A stretch of 64,000 bases of DNA from positions 42,158-106,157 of the forward strand of contig NZ_WMII01000012.1 of the NCBI RefSeq assembly GCF_009711265.1, written 5' to 3'. Within the stretch, counting starts at the first letter, position 1, and the number at the start of each line of letters is the position of its first letter. Source of the DNA: Paracoccus shanxieyensis (GTDB taxonomy: Bacteria > Pseudomonadota > Alphaproteobacteria > Rhodobacterales > Rhodobacteraceae). A model generated the notes under the pieces. The model had not been told where the DNA came from. It ran no database searches and saw nothing but the letters and a program-made list of their open reading frames with translations. Made by a program: the position numbers and the translations under genes. Below are positions 18,690-27,367 of this stretch, in pieces.

Positions 18690-18866
18690 ATCCCGGTCCT
18701 TTCGGTTGCTTCGCATCTGGCAACATAATGATCCGCAGCGCCAATCCAAGCACGACTTGATGACTCGTCTATAAATTCTTCGCCGCAGCGCAGCAGCAAG
18801 ATGCCCTTGCGGACTGCCATACCGGGTGCCACGTTATGGCCATCCATATGCACAGAGGGGGCAAAG

Positions 18867-20318
18867 ATGTCCGAACTTGCCGATAAGCGGAAATTCTACA
18901 TCAATGGGAAATGGGTCGATCCGGTCCAACCCAATGACCTTGACGTGCTGGACCCCTCGACCGAGGAAGCGGTTGCCGTGATCTCGCTGGGCGGGCAGGC
19001 CGATACGGATGCGGCGGTGGCTGCGGCCAAGGCGGCCTTCCCGGCATGGTCGACCACGCCACCGGCGGAACGGCTGGCCTATGTCGAAAAGATTTTGGCC
19101 ATCTATCAGCGCCGTGCGCCGGACATGGCGGCAGCCATCACCAGCGAAATGGGCGCGCCGCAGGACATGTCGCTGGAGGATCAGGTCGGTGTCGGGTCCA
19201 GCCACATCCAGACCTTCATCGATTCCTTCCGCGATTTCGAATTCATCCGCCCCTTGGGCGCCCATGCCCCGACCACCATGGTCGCATGGGAGCCGATCGG
19301 CGTCGTCGGCCTGATCACGCCGTGGAACTGGCCGATGAACCAGGTCACGCTGAAGGTGATCCCGGCGATTCTGGCGGGCAATACGGTGGTGCTGAAACCG
19401 TCCGAGATCGCGCCGCTCTCCTCGGTCGTCTGGTCCGAGATCGTGGACGAGGCCGGGCTGCCCGCGGGCGTCTACAACATGGTCAATGGCGACGGGCCGG
19501 GCGTCGGCACGCAGCTTTCCACGCATCCCGATGTCGAGATGATCAGCTTCACCGGCTCGACCCGCGCGGGCATCGCCATCACCAAGGCGGCGGCGGATAC
19601 CGTGAAGAAGGTGGCGCTGGAGCTGGGTGGCAAGGGCGCGAACCTTGTCTTTGCCGATGCCGATGAAAAGGCGGTCGAGCGTGGAGTGCGGCATGTGTTC
19701 TATAACTCGGGCCAGTCCTGCAACGCGCCGACGCGGATGCTGGTCGAGCGGTCCTTCTATGACAAGGCCGTGGAAAAGGCCCGTCAGGTGGCCGAGGAAA
19801 CCGCCGTCGCGACCGGGCATCAGCCGGGCGCGCATATCGGTCCGGTGGTCAGCAAGGTGCAATGGGACAAGATCCAGGATCTGATCCAGACCGGCGTCGA
19901 CGAAGGCGCGCGGCTGGTCGCGGGCGGCCCCGGCCTGCCGGAAGGCGTCAATCGCGGCTATTTTGTGCGTCCGACCGTCTTTGCCGATGTCACCAACGAC
20001 ATGACCATCGCCAAGCAGGAAATCTTTGGCCCGGTCCTGTCGATCATGCCCTTTGACAGCGAAGAAGAGGCTGTCGGCATTGCCAATGACACGATCTATG
20101 GCCTGACCAACTATGTCCAGACGCAGGACGGTGCCCGCCGCAACCGGCTGGCGCGTCAGCTGCGCGCGGGCATGGTGGAAACCAACGGCCAGCGTCGCGG
20201 CGCGGGGTCGGCCTTCGGGGGCGTCAAGGCCTCGGGGCGGGCGCGGGAAGGCGGCGTCTGGGGGATCGAGGAATTCATGGACAGCAAGCAGATCAGCGGC
20301 TGGGACGTGGACGCCTGA
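18867..20318 (+). CDS. Aldehyde dehydrogenase family protein
   Basis: A 483-residue NAD(P)-dependent aldehyde dehydrogenase. The coenzyme segment TPWNWPMNQVTLKVIPA is followed by the catalytic glutamate in LELGGKGANLVF (about residue 251) and the catalytic cysteine in NSGQSCNAPTRM (about residue 286). The length is normal. It resembles broad-specificity aldehyde dehydrogenases more than a recognisable alpha-ketoglutarate semialdehyde dehydrogenase, but its place beside the sugar-acid genes leaves that role open. The ATG at 18867 follows a GAGGGGG box; the frame is open from 18801. It is monocistronic, with a strong terminator before the KDG kinase gene. Confidence 0.9.
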   Translation: MSELADKRKFYINGKWVDPVQPNDLDVLDPSTEEAVAVISLGGQADTDAAVAAAKAAFPAWSTTPPAERLAYVEKILAIYQRRAPDMAAAITSEMGAPQDMSLEDQVGVGSSHIQTFIDSFRDFEFIRPLGAHAPTTMVAWEPIGVVGLITPWNWPMNQVTLKVIPAILAGNTVVLKPSEIAPLSSVVWSEIVDEAGLPAGVYNMVNGDGPGVGTQLSTHPDVEMISFTGSTRAGIAITKAAADTVKKVALELGGKGANLVFADADEKAVERGVRHVFYNSGQSCNAPTRMLVERSFYDKAVEKARQVAEETAVATGHQPGAHIGPVVSKVQWDKIQDLIQTGVDEGARLVAGGPGLPEGVNRGYFVRPTVFADVTNDMTIAKQEIFGPVLSIMPFDSEEEAVGIANDTIYGLTNYVQTQDGARRNRLARQLRAGMVETNGQRRGAGSAFGGVKASGRAREGGVWGIEEFMDSKQISGWDVDA

Positions 20319-20334
20319 TCGCTGCGACATGGGG

Positions 20335-20364
20335 AAGGGGGCCGCCACCGCGCGGCCCCTTTTC
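20335..20364 (+). terminator. Intrinsic terminator of the aldehyde dehydrogenase gene
   Basis: A stem built on GGGGCCGC and GCGGCCCC, six-base loop, with flanking AAG/CTT pairs and a TTTT tract, 16 bases after the stop codon. Confidence 0.85.
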
Positions 20365-20420
20365 ATTCCCGCCGATACCGCTAACCTGCCGCGAACTGAA
20401 AAATGGGGGAGGGGGCTGCG

Positions 20421-21320
20421 ATGCGGGTCGTATCTGTCGGCGAATGTATGGTCGAACTTTCGGGTGCGGGGCAGGGGTTGTGGCGTCAGGCATTCGCGGG
20501 CGACACGTTCAACACCGCGTGGTATCTGCGCGCTCTGATGCCTGCCGCGGCGCAGGTGGATTATCTAACCTGCGTGGGCCGCGACGGGATTTCGCAGGCG
20601 ATGATGGATTTCATCGCGGGCGCGGGCATCGGCACCGATTGCATCACGCGCCATCCGACCCGCGCGCCGGGGCTTTACATGATCGACCTGAAGGACGGCG
20701 AACGCAGCTTCACCTATTGGCGCGACGCCTCGGCCGCGCGCTGTCTGGCCGATGACGTGGACCATCTGGCGCGCTGCTTTCTGGGCGCCGATCTGATCTA
20801 TTTCTCGGGGATCACGCTGGCCATCCTGTCGCCGGACCGGCGCGAGGCTTTGCTGGCCGCGCTGAAGGCGGCGGATGCGCGGGTGGCCTTCGACAGCAAC
20901 ATGCGGCTGCGCCTGTGGTCCGGTCAGGCCGAGATGTGCGACTGGATCGCGCGGGCCGCGACCGTGGCCGACATCGCGCTGCCCAGCTTTGAAGAGGAAG
21001 GCCAGTTCTTCGGCGACGCCACCCCGCGCGCGACCGCCCAGCGTTACCTGAACGCCGGCACGACCGAGGTGTTGGTCAAGAATGGCGGCGACGACATGCT
21101 GGGGCATCTGGACGGCGCATGGCTGGATCTGCCCTGCGGCGCGCGGGTGCAGCCGGTCGATACGACCGGCGCGGGCGACAGCTTCAACGGCGGTTACCTG
21201 TCGGCGCGTCTGGCCGGGCTGGACATGGCCGCAGCCGCGGCGCGCGGCCATGCGACGGCGGCGCGCGTCGTCATGCAACCCGGCGCGCTGATTGCCGCTG
21301 ACCTGCTGGCGGGGAAATAG
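20421..21320 (+). CDS. kdgK: 2-dehydro-3-deoxygluconokinase (KDG kinase)
   Basis: A 299-residue PfkB/ribokinase-family sugar kinase, best read as KDG kinase, which makes KDPG from 2-keto-3-deoxygluconate in hexuronate breakdown. The N-terminus VVSVGECMVELSGAG matches KdgK, as does YLTCVGRDGISQAMMDFIAGAGI. The active-site motif DTTGAGDSFNGGYL, with the catalytic aspartate, lies near residue 248. A GGAGGGGG box precedes the ATG at 20421. The following sugar ABC importer is in the same direction after 125 bases, and the gap contains a GTATAC palindrome. No KDPG aldolase gene of the Eda type is adjacent. Confidence 0.85.
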   Translation: MRVVSVGECMVELSGAGQGLWRQAFAGDTFNTAWYLRALMPAAAQVDYLTCVGRDGISQAMMDFIAGAGIGTDCITRHPTRAPGLYMIDLKDGERSFTYWRDASAARCLADDVDHLARCFLGADLIYFSGITLAILSPDRREALLAALKAADARVAFDSNMRLRLWSGQAEMCDWIARAATVADIALPSFEEEGQFFGDATPRATAQRYLNAGTTEVLVKNGGDDMLGHLDGAWLDLPCGARVQPVDTTGAGDSFNGGYLSARLAGLDMAAAAARGHATAARVVMQPGALIAADLLAGK

Positions 21321-21335
21321 CGTATACATTGACGG
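21321..21335. promoter_or_regulatory. GTATACATTG motif upstream of the sugar ABC operon
   Basis: GTATACATTG (21322-21331), centred on the palindrome GTATAC, lies 115 bases before the ABC ATPase start. The same ten bases recur at 28364-28373, just upstream of denD. It could be an operator for one of the FCD-type GntR regulators in the region. Confidence 0.35.
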
Positions 21336-21445
21336 CGACATTTTGTCCCCGGCATAATTCGCGATTTATCAGATAATTTTCTTGATTGGCGGTGCCATTC
21401 CTGCCAGCGTGACGAACAATGGATACCTTTGGGAGGAGGGATCGC

Positions 21446-22489
21446 ATGGCCTCGGTCACTATCCGCGATGTGCGGAAGTCCTATGGCGCGGTCGAGGTGA
21501 TGCACGGCGTCTCGGTCGATATCGACGAGGGCGAATTCGTCGTGCTGGTCGGCCCGTCCGGTTGCGGGAAATCAACGCTGTTGCGGATGCTGGCGGGGCT
21601 TGAGCATATCACCTCGGGCGATATCCTGATCGGGGACAAGGTGGTCAACACGCTGCCGCCCAAGGATCGCGACATCGCGATGGTGTTTCAGAACTATGCG
21701 CTGTACCCGCATCTGACCGTCGCCGAGAACATGGGCTTTTCGCTGAAGCTGAAAGGCAGCTCGCGGGCCGAGATCGAAACCAAGGTCAAGCCCGCCGCCG
21801 ATATTCTGGGTCTGGCGCATCTTCTGGACCGCTATCCGCGCCAGCTTTCGGGCGGGCAGCGTCAGCGCGTCGCCATGGGCCGCGCCATCGTGCGCGATCC
21901 GCAGGTGTTTCTGTTCGATGAGCCGCTGTCGAACCTTGACGCCAAGCTGCGCGTGACCATGCGCACGGAAATCAAGAACCTGCATCAGCGGCTGAAGACC
22001 ACGACCGTCTATGTCACGCATGACCAGATCGAAGCCATGACCATGGCCGACAAGATCGTGGTGATGCATGACGGGCGCGTCGAACAGATCGGCACCCCGC
22101 TGGAGCTTTACGACCGGCCCGCCAACCTTTTCGTCGCGGGGTTCATCGGCAGCCCCTCGATGAACATGCTGAAAGGGCAGGCGCAGGGTGGCGCCTTCAC
22201 CGCAGGCGATCAGCGCCTGCCGGTTGCCCGCGCGCCGCAATCCCGCGACCTGATCTATGGCGTCCGCCCCGAAGCGATCACGCTGGGCGGCGACATTCCC
22301 TTGACCATCGAAACGCTGGAGCCGACGGGGGCCGAAACCTATGTCGTCGGCCGCATCGCGGGCCAGCCCGTCACCTGCGTCTTCCGCGACCGCCTGACGG
22401 CGGGGCCGGGCGATGTGGTGCAGGTCACCATCGACCCCACCTCGGTGCATCTCTTCGATGCGACCAGCGGGGTGCGCCTGACGGATTGA
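21446..22489 (+). CDS. Carbohydrate ABC transporter ATP-binding protein (MalK/UgpC type)
   Basis: A 347-residue ATPase that powers the importer encoded by the next three genes. Walker A (GPSGCGKSTLLRML) is near residue 36, the Q-loop FQNYALYPHLTV near 80, the signature LSGGQRQRVAMGRA near 135, Walker B VFLFDEPLSNLD near 155, and the switch histidine in VTHDQ. A C-terminal TOBE-like regulatory domain (about residues 240-347) is typical of the MalK/UgpC branch. The ATG at 21446 follows a GGAGGAGGG box; the upstream frame is not used. It is the first gene of an ATPase-binding protein-permease-permease operon. Confidence 0.95.
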   Translation: MASVTIRDVRKSYGAVEVMHGVSVDIDEGEFVVLVGPSGCGKSTLLRMLAGLEHITSGDILIGDKVVNTLPPKDRDIAMVFQNYALYPHLTVAENMGFSLKLKGSSRAEIETKVKPAADILGLAHLLDRYPRQLSGGQRQRVAMGRAIVRDPQVFLFDEPLSNLDAKLRVTMRTEIKNLHQRLKTTTVYVTHDQIEAMTMADKIVVMHDGRVEQIGTPLELYDRPANLFVAGFIGSPSMNMLKGQAQGGAFTAGDQRLPVARAPQSRDLIYGVRPEAITLGGDIPLTIETLEPTGAETYVVGRIAGQPVTCVFRDRLTAGPGDVVQVTIDPTSVHLFDATSGVRLTD

Positions 22490-22566
22490 CGATTTCCCGC
22501 GCCTGTCGCGGGGCGGAATGGCCGACGCAAGGACCGGCCGCATTGCACTTTGGGAGGAGTTCAGCA

Positions 22567-23877
22567 ATGTCCATCGACCGCAGAAGACTGCTTCAAGGGG
22601 GCGCTGTCGTCGCAGCAGCCGCCATGCTGCCCACGCCGTTCCTGCGCCGCGCCAGCGCGCAGGCGGCCATGACCTTTACCCCCGAAGAGGGCGCAAGCCT
22701 GCGCCTGCTGCGCTGGGTGCCCTTTGTCGTCGGCGAGGAGCAGGCCTGGAACGACAATACCAAGGCCTTTACCGAAGCCACCGGCGTTCAGGTCCGCATC
22801 GATCAGGAAAGCTGGGAAGACGTGCGCCCCAAGGCCGCGGTCGCAGCGAATGTGGGCTCGGGGCCGGATATGGTCATGAGCTGGTTCGATGACCCGTTCC
22901 AATATCCCGACAAGCTGGTCGATGTGACCGATCTGTGCACCATGCTGGGCGAAAAGAACGGCGGCTGGTTCGACGGTCTGCGCGGCTATGGCGAACAGGA
23001 TGGCAAATTCATCTCGACGCCGCTTTGCGCCATCGGCAACGCGGTCTGCTATCGCGACAGCCATGTGAAGGCGGCAGGCTTCGACACCTTCCCGACCACG
23101 ACCGACGACTTCCTGAAGCTGTGCACCGCGCTGAAGGAAAAGGGCACGCCCGCGGGCTTTCCCTTCGGCAAGGCCGTGGGCGATGGCAGTAACTTCGTCC
23201 ACTGGATGCTGTGGAGCCATGGCGGCCAGACCGTCACCGAAGCGGGCGAGGTCGCGATCAACAGCCCCGAAACCGTCGCCGCCATCGAATATGCCAAGGC
23301 GCTTTACGCGACCTTCATTCCCGGCACGGAAAGCTGGCTGGACATCAACAACAACCGCGCCTTCCTGTCGGGCGACATCTCGCTGACCGCCAATGGCGTG
23401 TCGCTGTATTACGCCGCGATGAAGGATGACGCGACCAAGGAACTGGCCGCCGATATCCGCACGGCGGTTCTGCCCATCGGGCCGGTCGGCAAGTCGATCG
23501 AACTGCATCAGGCCTCGACCATCTCGATCTTCCAGCACTGCAAATTCCCGAATGCCGCCAAGGCCTATCTGGAATGGATGTATCAGCCCGATCAGATGAA
23601 TGCGTGGATCCAGGGGGCCAGCGCCTATTGCTGCCCGGCGCTCAAGGATTTCGTCAACAACCCGGTCTGGACCAGCAACCCCATCCACGAGCCTTACTCC
23701 AAGGCCTCGGCCTCGCTCAGGCCGAATGGCTATGCCGCGCCCTTGGGGCCGGCATCGGCGGGCGTCATGGCGGATTACGTTCTTGTGGACATGTTCGCCG
23801 AGGCCGTCACGGGCCAGCGCTCGACCGAAGACGCCATCCGCAACGCCGAGCGTCGCATCGCGCGCTATTACCGCTGA
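22567..23877 (+). CDS. Carbohydrate ABC transporter substrate-binding protein
   Basis: A 436-residue periplasmic binding protein of the extracellular solute-binding family 1 (MalE-like). The leader is Tat-type: DRRRLLQGGAVVAAAAML, then a cleavage region ending RASAQA, so it is probably exported folded. The mature part has the family pattern, including GSGPDMVMSWFDDPFQYPDKL and SKASASLRPNGYAAPLG. The ligand is not readable; the adjacent KDG kinase and sugar-acid genes suggest a sugar, uronate or oligosaccharide. The ATG at 22567 has a GGGAGGAG box. An intercistronic hairpin follows, as often found after highly expressed binding-protein genes. Confidence 0.92.
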   Translation: MSIDRRRLLQGGAVVAAAAMLPTPFLRRASAQAAMTFTPEEGASLRLLRWVPFVVGEEQAWNDNTKAFTEATGVQVRIDQESWEDVRPKAAVAANVGSGPDMVMSWFDDPFQYPDKLVDVTDLCTMLGEKNGGWFDGLRGYGEQDGKFISTPLCAIGNAVCYRDSHVKAAGFDTFPTTTDDFLKLCTALKEKGTPAGFPFGKAVGDGSNFVHWMLWSHGGQTVTEAGEVAINSPETVAAIEYAKALYATFIPGTESWLDINNNRAFLSGDISLTANGVSLYYAAMKDDATKELAADIRTAVLPIGPVGKSIELHQASTISIFQHCKFPNAAKAYLEWMYQPDQMNAWIQGASAYCCPALKDFVNNPVWTSNPIHEPYSKASASLRPNGYAAPLGPASAGVMADYVLVDMFAEAVTGQRSTEDAIRNAERRIARYYR

Positions 23878-23883
23878 TCGGGC

Positions 23884-23901
23884 GGGGGCCATCGCGCCCC
23901 C
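23884..23901 (+). other. Intercistronic hairpin after the binding-protein gene
   Basis: GGGGGC pairs with GCCCCC over a six-base loop, immediately after the binding-protein stop and before the first permease gene. With no T-tract it probably protects the upstream mRNA from 3' decay or partly attenuates permease expression. Confidence 0.45.
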
Positions 23902-23929
23902 ACCCCCTTGCCCCCGACCGGAGCGCGCC

Positions 23930-24856
23930 ATGCCACCTGTCCCCGAACCCCGCGCCTCGTTCTGGCGGCGCTTCACCGAAAGCCGCAACGGGCTGGGCTT
24001 TCTGTTCATGCTGCCCGCCGCGGCGTTTCTGCTGTGCTTTCTGACCTATCCGCTTGGGCTGGGCGTCTGGCTGGGCTTCACCGATGCCCGCATCGGACGG
24101 CCGGGCGAATGGATCGGGCTGGAAAACTATCTGTGGCTGGCCGAGGATCCGGTCTTCTGGCTCTCGGTCTTCAACACGCTGTTCTATACCTTCGTGGCCT
24201 CGGTGCTGAAATTCGGGCTGGGGCTGTGGCTCGCGCTGCTGTTGAACCGCCACCTGCCGTTCAAGAACCTGTTCCGGGCCATCATCCTGCTGCCATGGGT
24301 GGTGCCCACGGTGTTGTCGGCGCTGGCCTTCTGGTGGATCTTCGACAGCCAGTTCTCGATCATCAGCTGGGTGCTGATGAAATGGGGCATCATCAGCCAG
24401 CCGATCAACTTTCTGGGCGATCCGTGGAATGCGCGGCTGTCGGTGATGGCGGCGAATGTCTGGCGCGGCATCCCCTTCGTGGCGATCTCGCTGCTGGCGG
24501 GGCTGCAGACCATCCCGCAATCGCTGAATGAGGCGGCGGCCATCGACGGCGCAACGCCCTGGCAACGCTTCACCAAGGTGACGCTGCCGCTGCTGACGCC
24601 GATCATCGCGGTGGTCATGACCTTTTCGGTTCTGTTCACCTTCACCGACTTCCAGCTGATCTATGTGCTGACGCGCGGCGGGCCGGTGAACGCGACGCAT
24701 CTGATGGCCACCCTGTCCTTCCAGCGCGCCATTCCCGGCGGTCAACTGGGCGAAGGCGCCGCGATCGCGGTGGCGATGATCCCCTTCCTGCTGGCGGCGA
24801 TCCTGTTCAGCTTCTTCGGCCTGCAACGGCGCAAATGGCAACAAGGAGGCGACTGA
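23930..24856 (+). CDS. Sugar ABC transporter permease (MalF/UgpA type)
   Basis: A 308-residue inner-membrane permease of the MalF/UgpA branch. Six membrane segments are visible, the first being LGFLFMLPAAAFLLCFLTYP. The EAA loop that docks on the ATPase appears as LNEAAAIDGATPWQRFTKVTLPLL (about residues 199-222). The ATG at 23930 follows GGAG by seven bases and starts just before the first membrane segment; the long upstream frame runs through the binding-protein gene and is rejected. Its stop overlaps the next permease start (TGATG). Confidence 0.93.
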   Translation: MPPVPEPRASFWRRFTESRNGLGFLFMLPAAAFLLCFLTYPLGLGVWLGFTDARIGRPGEWIGLENYLWLAEDPVFWLSVFNTLFYTFVASVLKFGLGLWLALLLNRHLPFKNLFRAIILLPWVVPTVLSALAFWWIFDSQFSIISWVLMKWGIISQPINFLGDPWNARLSVMAANVWRGIPFVAISLLAGLQTIPQSLNEAAAIDGATPWQRFTKVTLPLLTPIIAVVMTFSVLFTFTDFQLIYVLTRGGPVNATHLMATLSFQRAIPGGQLGEGAAIAVAMIPFLLAAILFSFFGLQRRKWQQGGD

Positions 24857-25734
24857 TGGCCCAGACCGTCACCGACGACAATGCGGGACTCGATCAGTTT
24901 GAAAGCCGCCGCCGCCGTCTTTTTCTGGTGTGGCTGCCGCTGGCCTGCTTCATCTTCGTTCTGCTGTTCCCGTTCTACTGGATGGCGATCACAGCGGTAA
25001 AGCCGAACAGCCAGCTGACCGATTACCAGAACCACAGCCCGTTCTGGGTGGTGGGGCCGACGCTGCAGCACATGAAATATCTGCTGTTCGAGACCTCTTA
25101 TCCCGGCTGGCTGTGGAACACGCTGATCGTGGCGGTGGCCTCCACCTTCCTGTCGCTGGCGGCCTCGGTCTTCGCGGCCTATGCCATCGAGCGGCTGCGC
25201 TTCCGGGGCGCGCGGGTCACGGGCCTGCTGATCTTTCTGGCCTATCTGGTGCCGCCCTCGATCCTCTTCATCCCGCTTTCGGTCATCGTGTTTCAGGTCG
25301 GCATCTTCGACAGCCGGCTGGCGCTGATCCTGACCTATCCGACCTTCCTGATCCCGTTCTGCACCTGGCTGCTCATGGGCTATTTCCGCTCGATCCCCTA
25401 TGAGCTCGAGGAATCGGCCCTTGTCGACGGGGCCACGCGCTGGCAGATCCTGACCAAGATCGTGCTGCCGCTGGCAGTGCCGGGGCTGATCTCGGCGGGC
25501 ATCTTCGCCTTCACGCTCAGCTGGAACGAATTCATCTATGCGCTGACCTTCATCAGCTCATCGGAAAACAAGACGATCCCGGTGGGCGTGCTGACGGAAC
25601 TGGTGCGCGGCGATGTCTATGAATGGGGCGCCTTGATGAGCGGGGCACTTCTCGGCTCGCTGCCCGTGGTCATCCTCTATTCCTTCTTCGTCGATTACTA
25701 CGTCAGCTCGATGACGGGCGCGGTCAAGGAATGA
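24856..25734 (+). CDS. Sugar ABC transporter permease (MalG/UgpE type)
   Basis: A 292-residue inner-membrane permease that pairs with the preceding one. It has six membrane segments (the first is LVWLPLACFIFVLLFPFYWM) and the EAA loop YELEESALVDGATRWQILTK (about residues 182-201). Its ATG overlaps the previous stop by one base and follows AAGGAGGCGACTG, a strong site. It is the last gene of the rightward importer operon, ending in a convergent intergenic region with a strong hairpin and a repeat element. Confidence 0.94.
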   Translation: MAQTVTDDNAGLDQFESRRRRLFLVWLPLACFIFVLLFPFYWMAITAVKPNSQLTDYQNHSPFWVVGPTLQHMKYLLFETSYPGWLWNTLIVAVASTFLSLAASVFAAYAIERLRFRGARVTGLLIFLAYLVPPSILFIPLSVIVFQVGIFDSRLALILTYPTFLIPFCTWLLMGYFRSIPYELEESALVDGATRWQILTKIVLPLAVPGLISAGIFAFTLSWNEFIYALTFISSSENKTIPVGVLTELVRGDVYEWGALMSGALLGSLPVVILYSFFVDYYVSSMTGAVKE

Positions 25735-25741
25735 CATGCCA

Positions 25742-25770
25742 AAGGGGCGGGCCATCCAGACCCGCCCCTT
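25742..25770. terminator. Convergent hairpin after the ABC operon
   Basis: AAGGGGCGGG pairs perfectly with CCCGCCCCTT over a nine-base loop, seven bases after the permease stop. No long T-tract follows. It lies between convergent transcription units, so it may serve both. Confidence 0.6.
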
Positions 25771-25811
25771 CGGCGCCGCGCCTGCCTGACGGCGCGGCCT
25801 GCCTCTTCTTC

Positions 25812-25864
25812 GTTCCGAAAAATACTCCGGGGGAATCCCGGCACGGGATGGGGGCAGAGCCCCC
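25812..25864. repeat. Palindromic repeat, intergenic copy
   Basis: This element starts GTTCCGAAAAATACTCCGGG and ends with the perfect hairpin GGGGGC-AGA-GCCCCC (25850-25864), with a smaller ATCCC/GGGAT hairpin between. Its two ends match the element at 2908-2945 inside the flavoprotein gene, in the same order. It behaves like a REP-type dispersed repeat. Confidence 0.6.
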
Positions 25865-25882
25865 TTCTTCCGCAGCCATTCG

Positions 25883-26617
25883 TCAATAGGTCGCGCGCCC
25901 GCCGGAAATGTCGAACACCGCCCCGGTCGAAAACGCGCAATCCTCGGATGCCAGCCACGCCACCAGCGCGGCCGCCTCGGCGGGCTCCAGAAAACGGTTC
26001 ATCGGGATCTTGGCCAGCATATAGTCGATATGTTCCTGCGTCATCTGGTCAAAGATCGGCGTGCGCGCGGCGGCGGGTGTGATGGCATTGACCAGAACGC
26101 CGGTCCCGGCCAGTTCCTTGCCCAGCGATTTCGTCAGCGCGATCAGCCCGGCCTTCGATGCGGAATAATGCGCCGCATTCGGATTGCCCTCCTTGGCCGC
26201 GATCGAGGCGACGTTGACGATCCGCCCATAGCCGCGTTCGATCATGCCGGGGATCAACGCCCGGCAGGCGACATAGGGGGCGTTCAGATTGACCTCGATC
26301 ACCTGCCGCCAGACAGTCGGGGCCAGATCCCATGTCTTGCCATTGCCGCCGGTGATGCCGGCATTGTTGATCAGAATATCCACCGGACCGGCGGCTGCGG
26401 CTGCCGCGTCGATCTGGGCATCCTCGGCCAGCTCGACCGCGCGGGCGCTGGCCTGCGGTCCCAGCGCCTCGGCGGCGCGGGCTGCCGCGTCGCCGTCGCG
26501 GTCCCAGATGATGACGCGCGCGCCGCTGTCGATGAAGCGCTGCGCCACGGCATAGCCGATGCCCTGCGCCGCGCCGGTCACGACGGCAAGCCGCCCGTTC
26601 AGGTCTATCTTGTTCAT
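25883..26617 (-). CDS. SDR family oxidoreductase
   Basis: A 244-residue classical short-chain dehydrogenase/reductase. The NAD(P) motif is TGAAQGIG (residues 15-22), the structural NNAG motif follows, and the catalytic Tyr-Lys pair is in HYSASKAGLIALTKSLG. It resembles dehydrogenases of sugars or of 2-keto-3-deoxy sugar acids, and its neighbours (FCD regulator, denD, xylX) support a sugar-acid substrate, for instance oxidation at C4 of a 2-keto-3-deoxy acid; that role is inference. The ATG at 26617 has a GGGAGGGG box. The gene is probably the last of the leftward run from the KDA-dehydratase-like gene. Confidence 0.82.
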   Translation of the reverse strand: MNKIDLNGRLAVVTGAAQGIGYAVAQRFIDSGARVIIWDRDGDAAARAAEALGPQASARAVELAEDAQIDAAAAAAGPVDILINNAGITGGNGKTWDLAPTVWRQVIEVNLNAPYVACRALIPGMIERGYGRIVNVASIAAKEGNPNAAHYSASKAGLIALTKSLGKELAGTGVLVNAITPAAARTPIFDQMTQEHIDYMLAKIPMNRFLEPAEAAALVAWLASEDCAFSTGAVFDISGGRATY

Positions 26618-26638
26618 GAATCCCCTCCCAGAAAGATG

Positions 26639-27367
26639 TCAGGCAAAGCCGCTGCTGCCCAGAGACCGCGCCAGCAGATCAAGCTGCTGGGCATCGGCGC
26701 GGTCGCGATGCGCGTGATGGCGCGCGCGGGTCAAGGCCCGGTCGCCCGCCTTGATCGCCTGCAGGATGCCGCGATGTTCGATATCGGATTGCACCGGCGA
26801 CGGGCGCAAGGGCAGGATCATCATCCGCGCCCGGTATTGCTGGCCCCATGTCGCGCTCAGCGCGTCCTGCAGCCGGGCATTGTCGCACAGCGCCACGATC
26901 TGGGAATGAAACTCGTCATCCAGATCGGCCCAGCGGGCAAGGTCATGCGCCAGCGTCGCGGCCTCGGTCTCATCCAGCAGACGGTCCAGCGCGCGGGCCT
27001 CATCCGCCGACAGGCCGCGCGCGGCGACCAGTTCGAAGGCCCGGACCTCCAGCGCGGAAAACACGTTCAGGATATGGTTGAAATCCTGCAAGGACAGCGG
27101 CTTGACCGTCACGCCATGGCGCGGGCGGACATCGACCAGCCCCTCTTCCTCCAGCTTGATGACCGCCTCGCGCACGGGGGTGCGCGACAAGGACAACAAC
27201 CCGGCAAGCTCGGTCTCCAGCAGGGTGGTGCCGGGCGCAAGCCGCCCCGTCATGATGCGATAGCGCAGGTCATGATAGGCGCGGTCGCGGGCGGCCATGT
27301 CCCCCAGACCCTGAAGGCTGGGCGCGGCACGCCACGCGCGGGGCAGCTTGCGCGAGGCGTCAGGCAT
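26639..27367 (-). CDS. GntR family regulator, FCD subfamily
   Basis: A 242-residue transcription factor with an N-terminal winged helix (DLRYRIMTGRLAPGTTLLET ... SRTPVREAVIKLEEEGLV) and a C-terminal all-helical FCD domain. The metal/ligand residues of FCD domains can be seen in LDDEFHSQIVALCDN and DIEHRGILQAI with HHAHRD near the end. Regulators of this type usually repress sugar-acid genes and release DNA on binding the acid. The ATG at 27367 overlaps the denD stop (eight bases), so coupling is likely; a second ATG at 27298 after a G-rich run would give a shorter, also plausible protein of 219 residues. It is the first of three FCD regulators in this region. Confidence 0.85.
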   Translation of the reverse strand: MPDASRKLPRAWRAAPSLQGLGDMAARDRAYHDLRYRIMTGRLAPGTTLLETELAGLLSLSRTPVREAVIKLEEEGLVDVRPRHGVTVKPLSLQDFNHILNVFSALEVRAFELVAARGLSADEARALDRLLDETEAATLAHDLARWADLDDEFHSQIVALCDNARLQDALSATWGQQYRARMMILPLRPSPVQSDIEHRGILQAIKAGDRALTRARHHAHRDRADAQQLDLLARSLGSSGFA

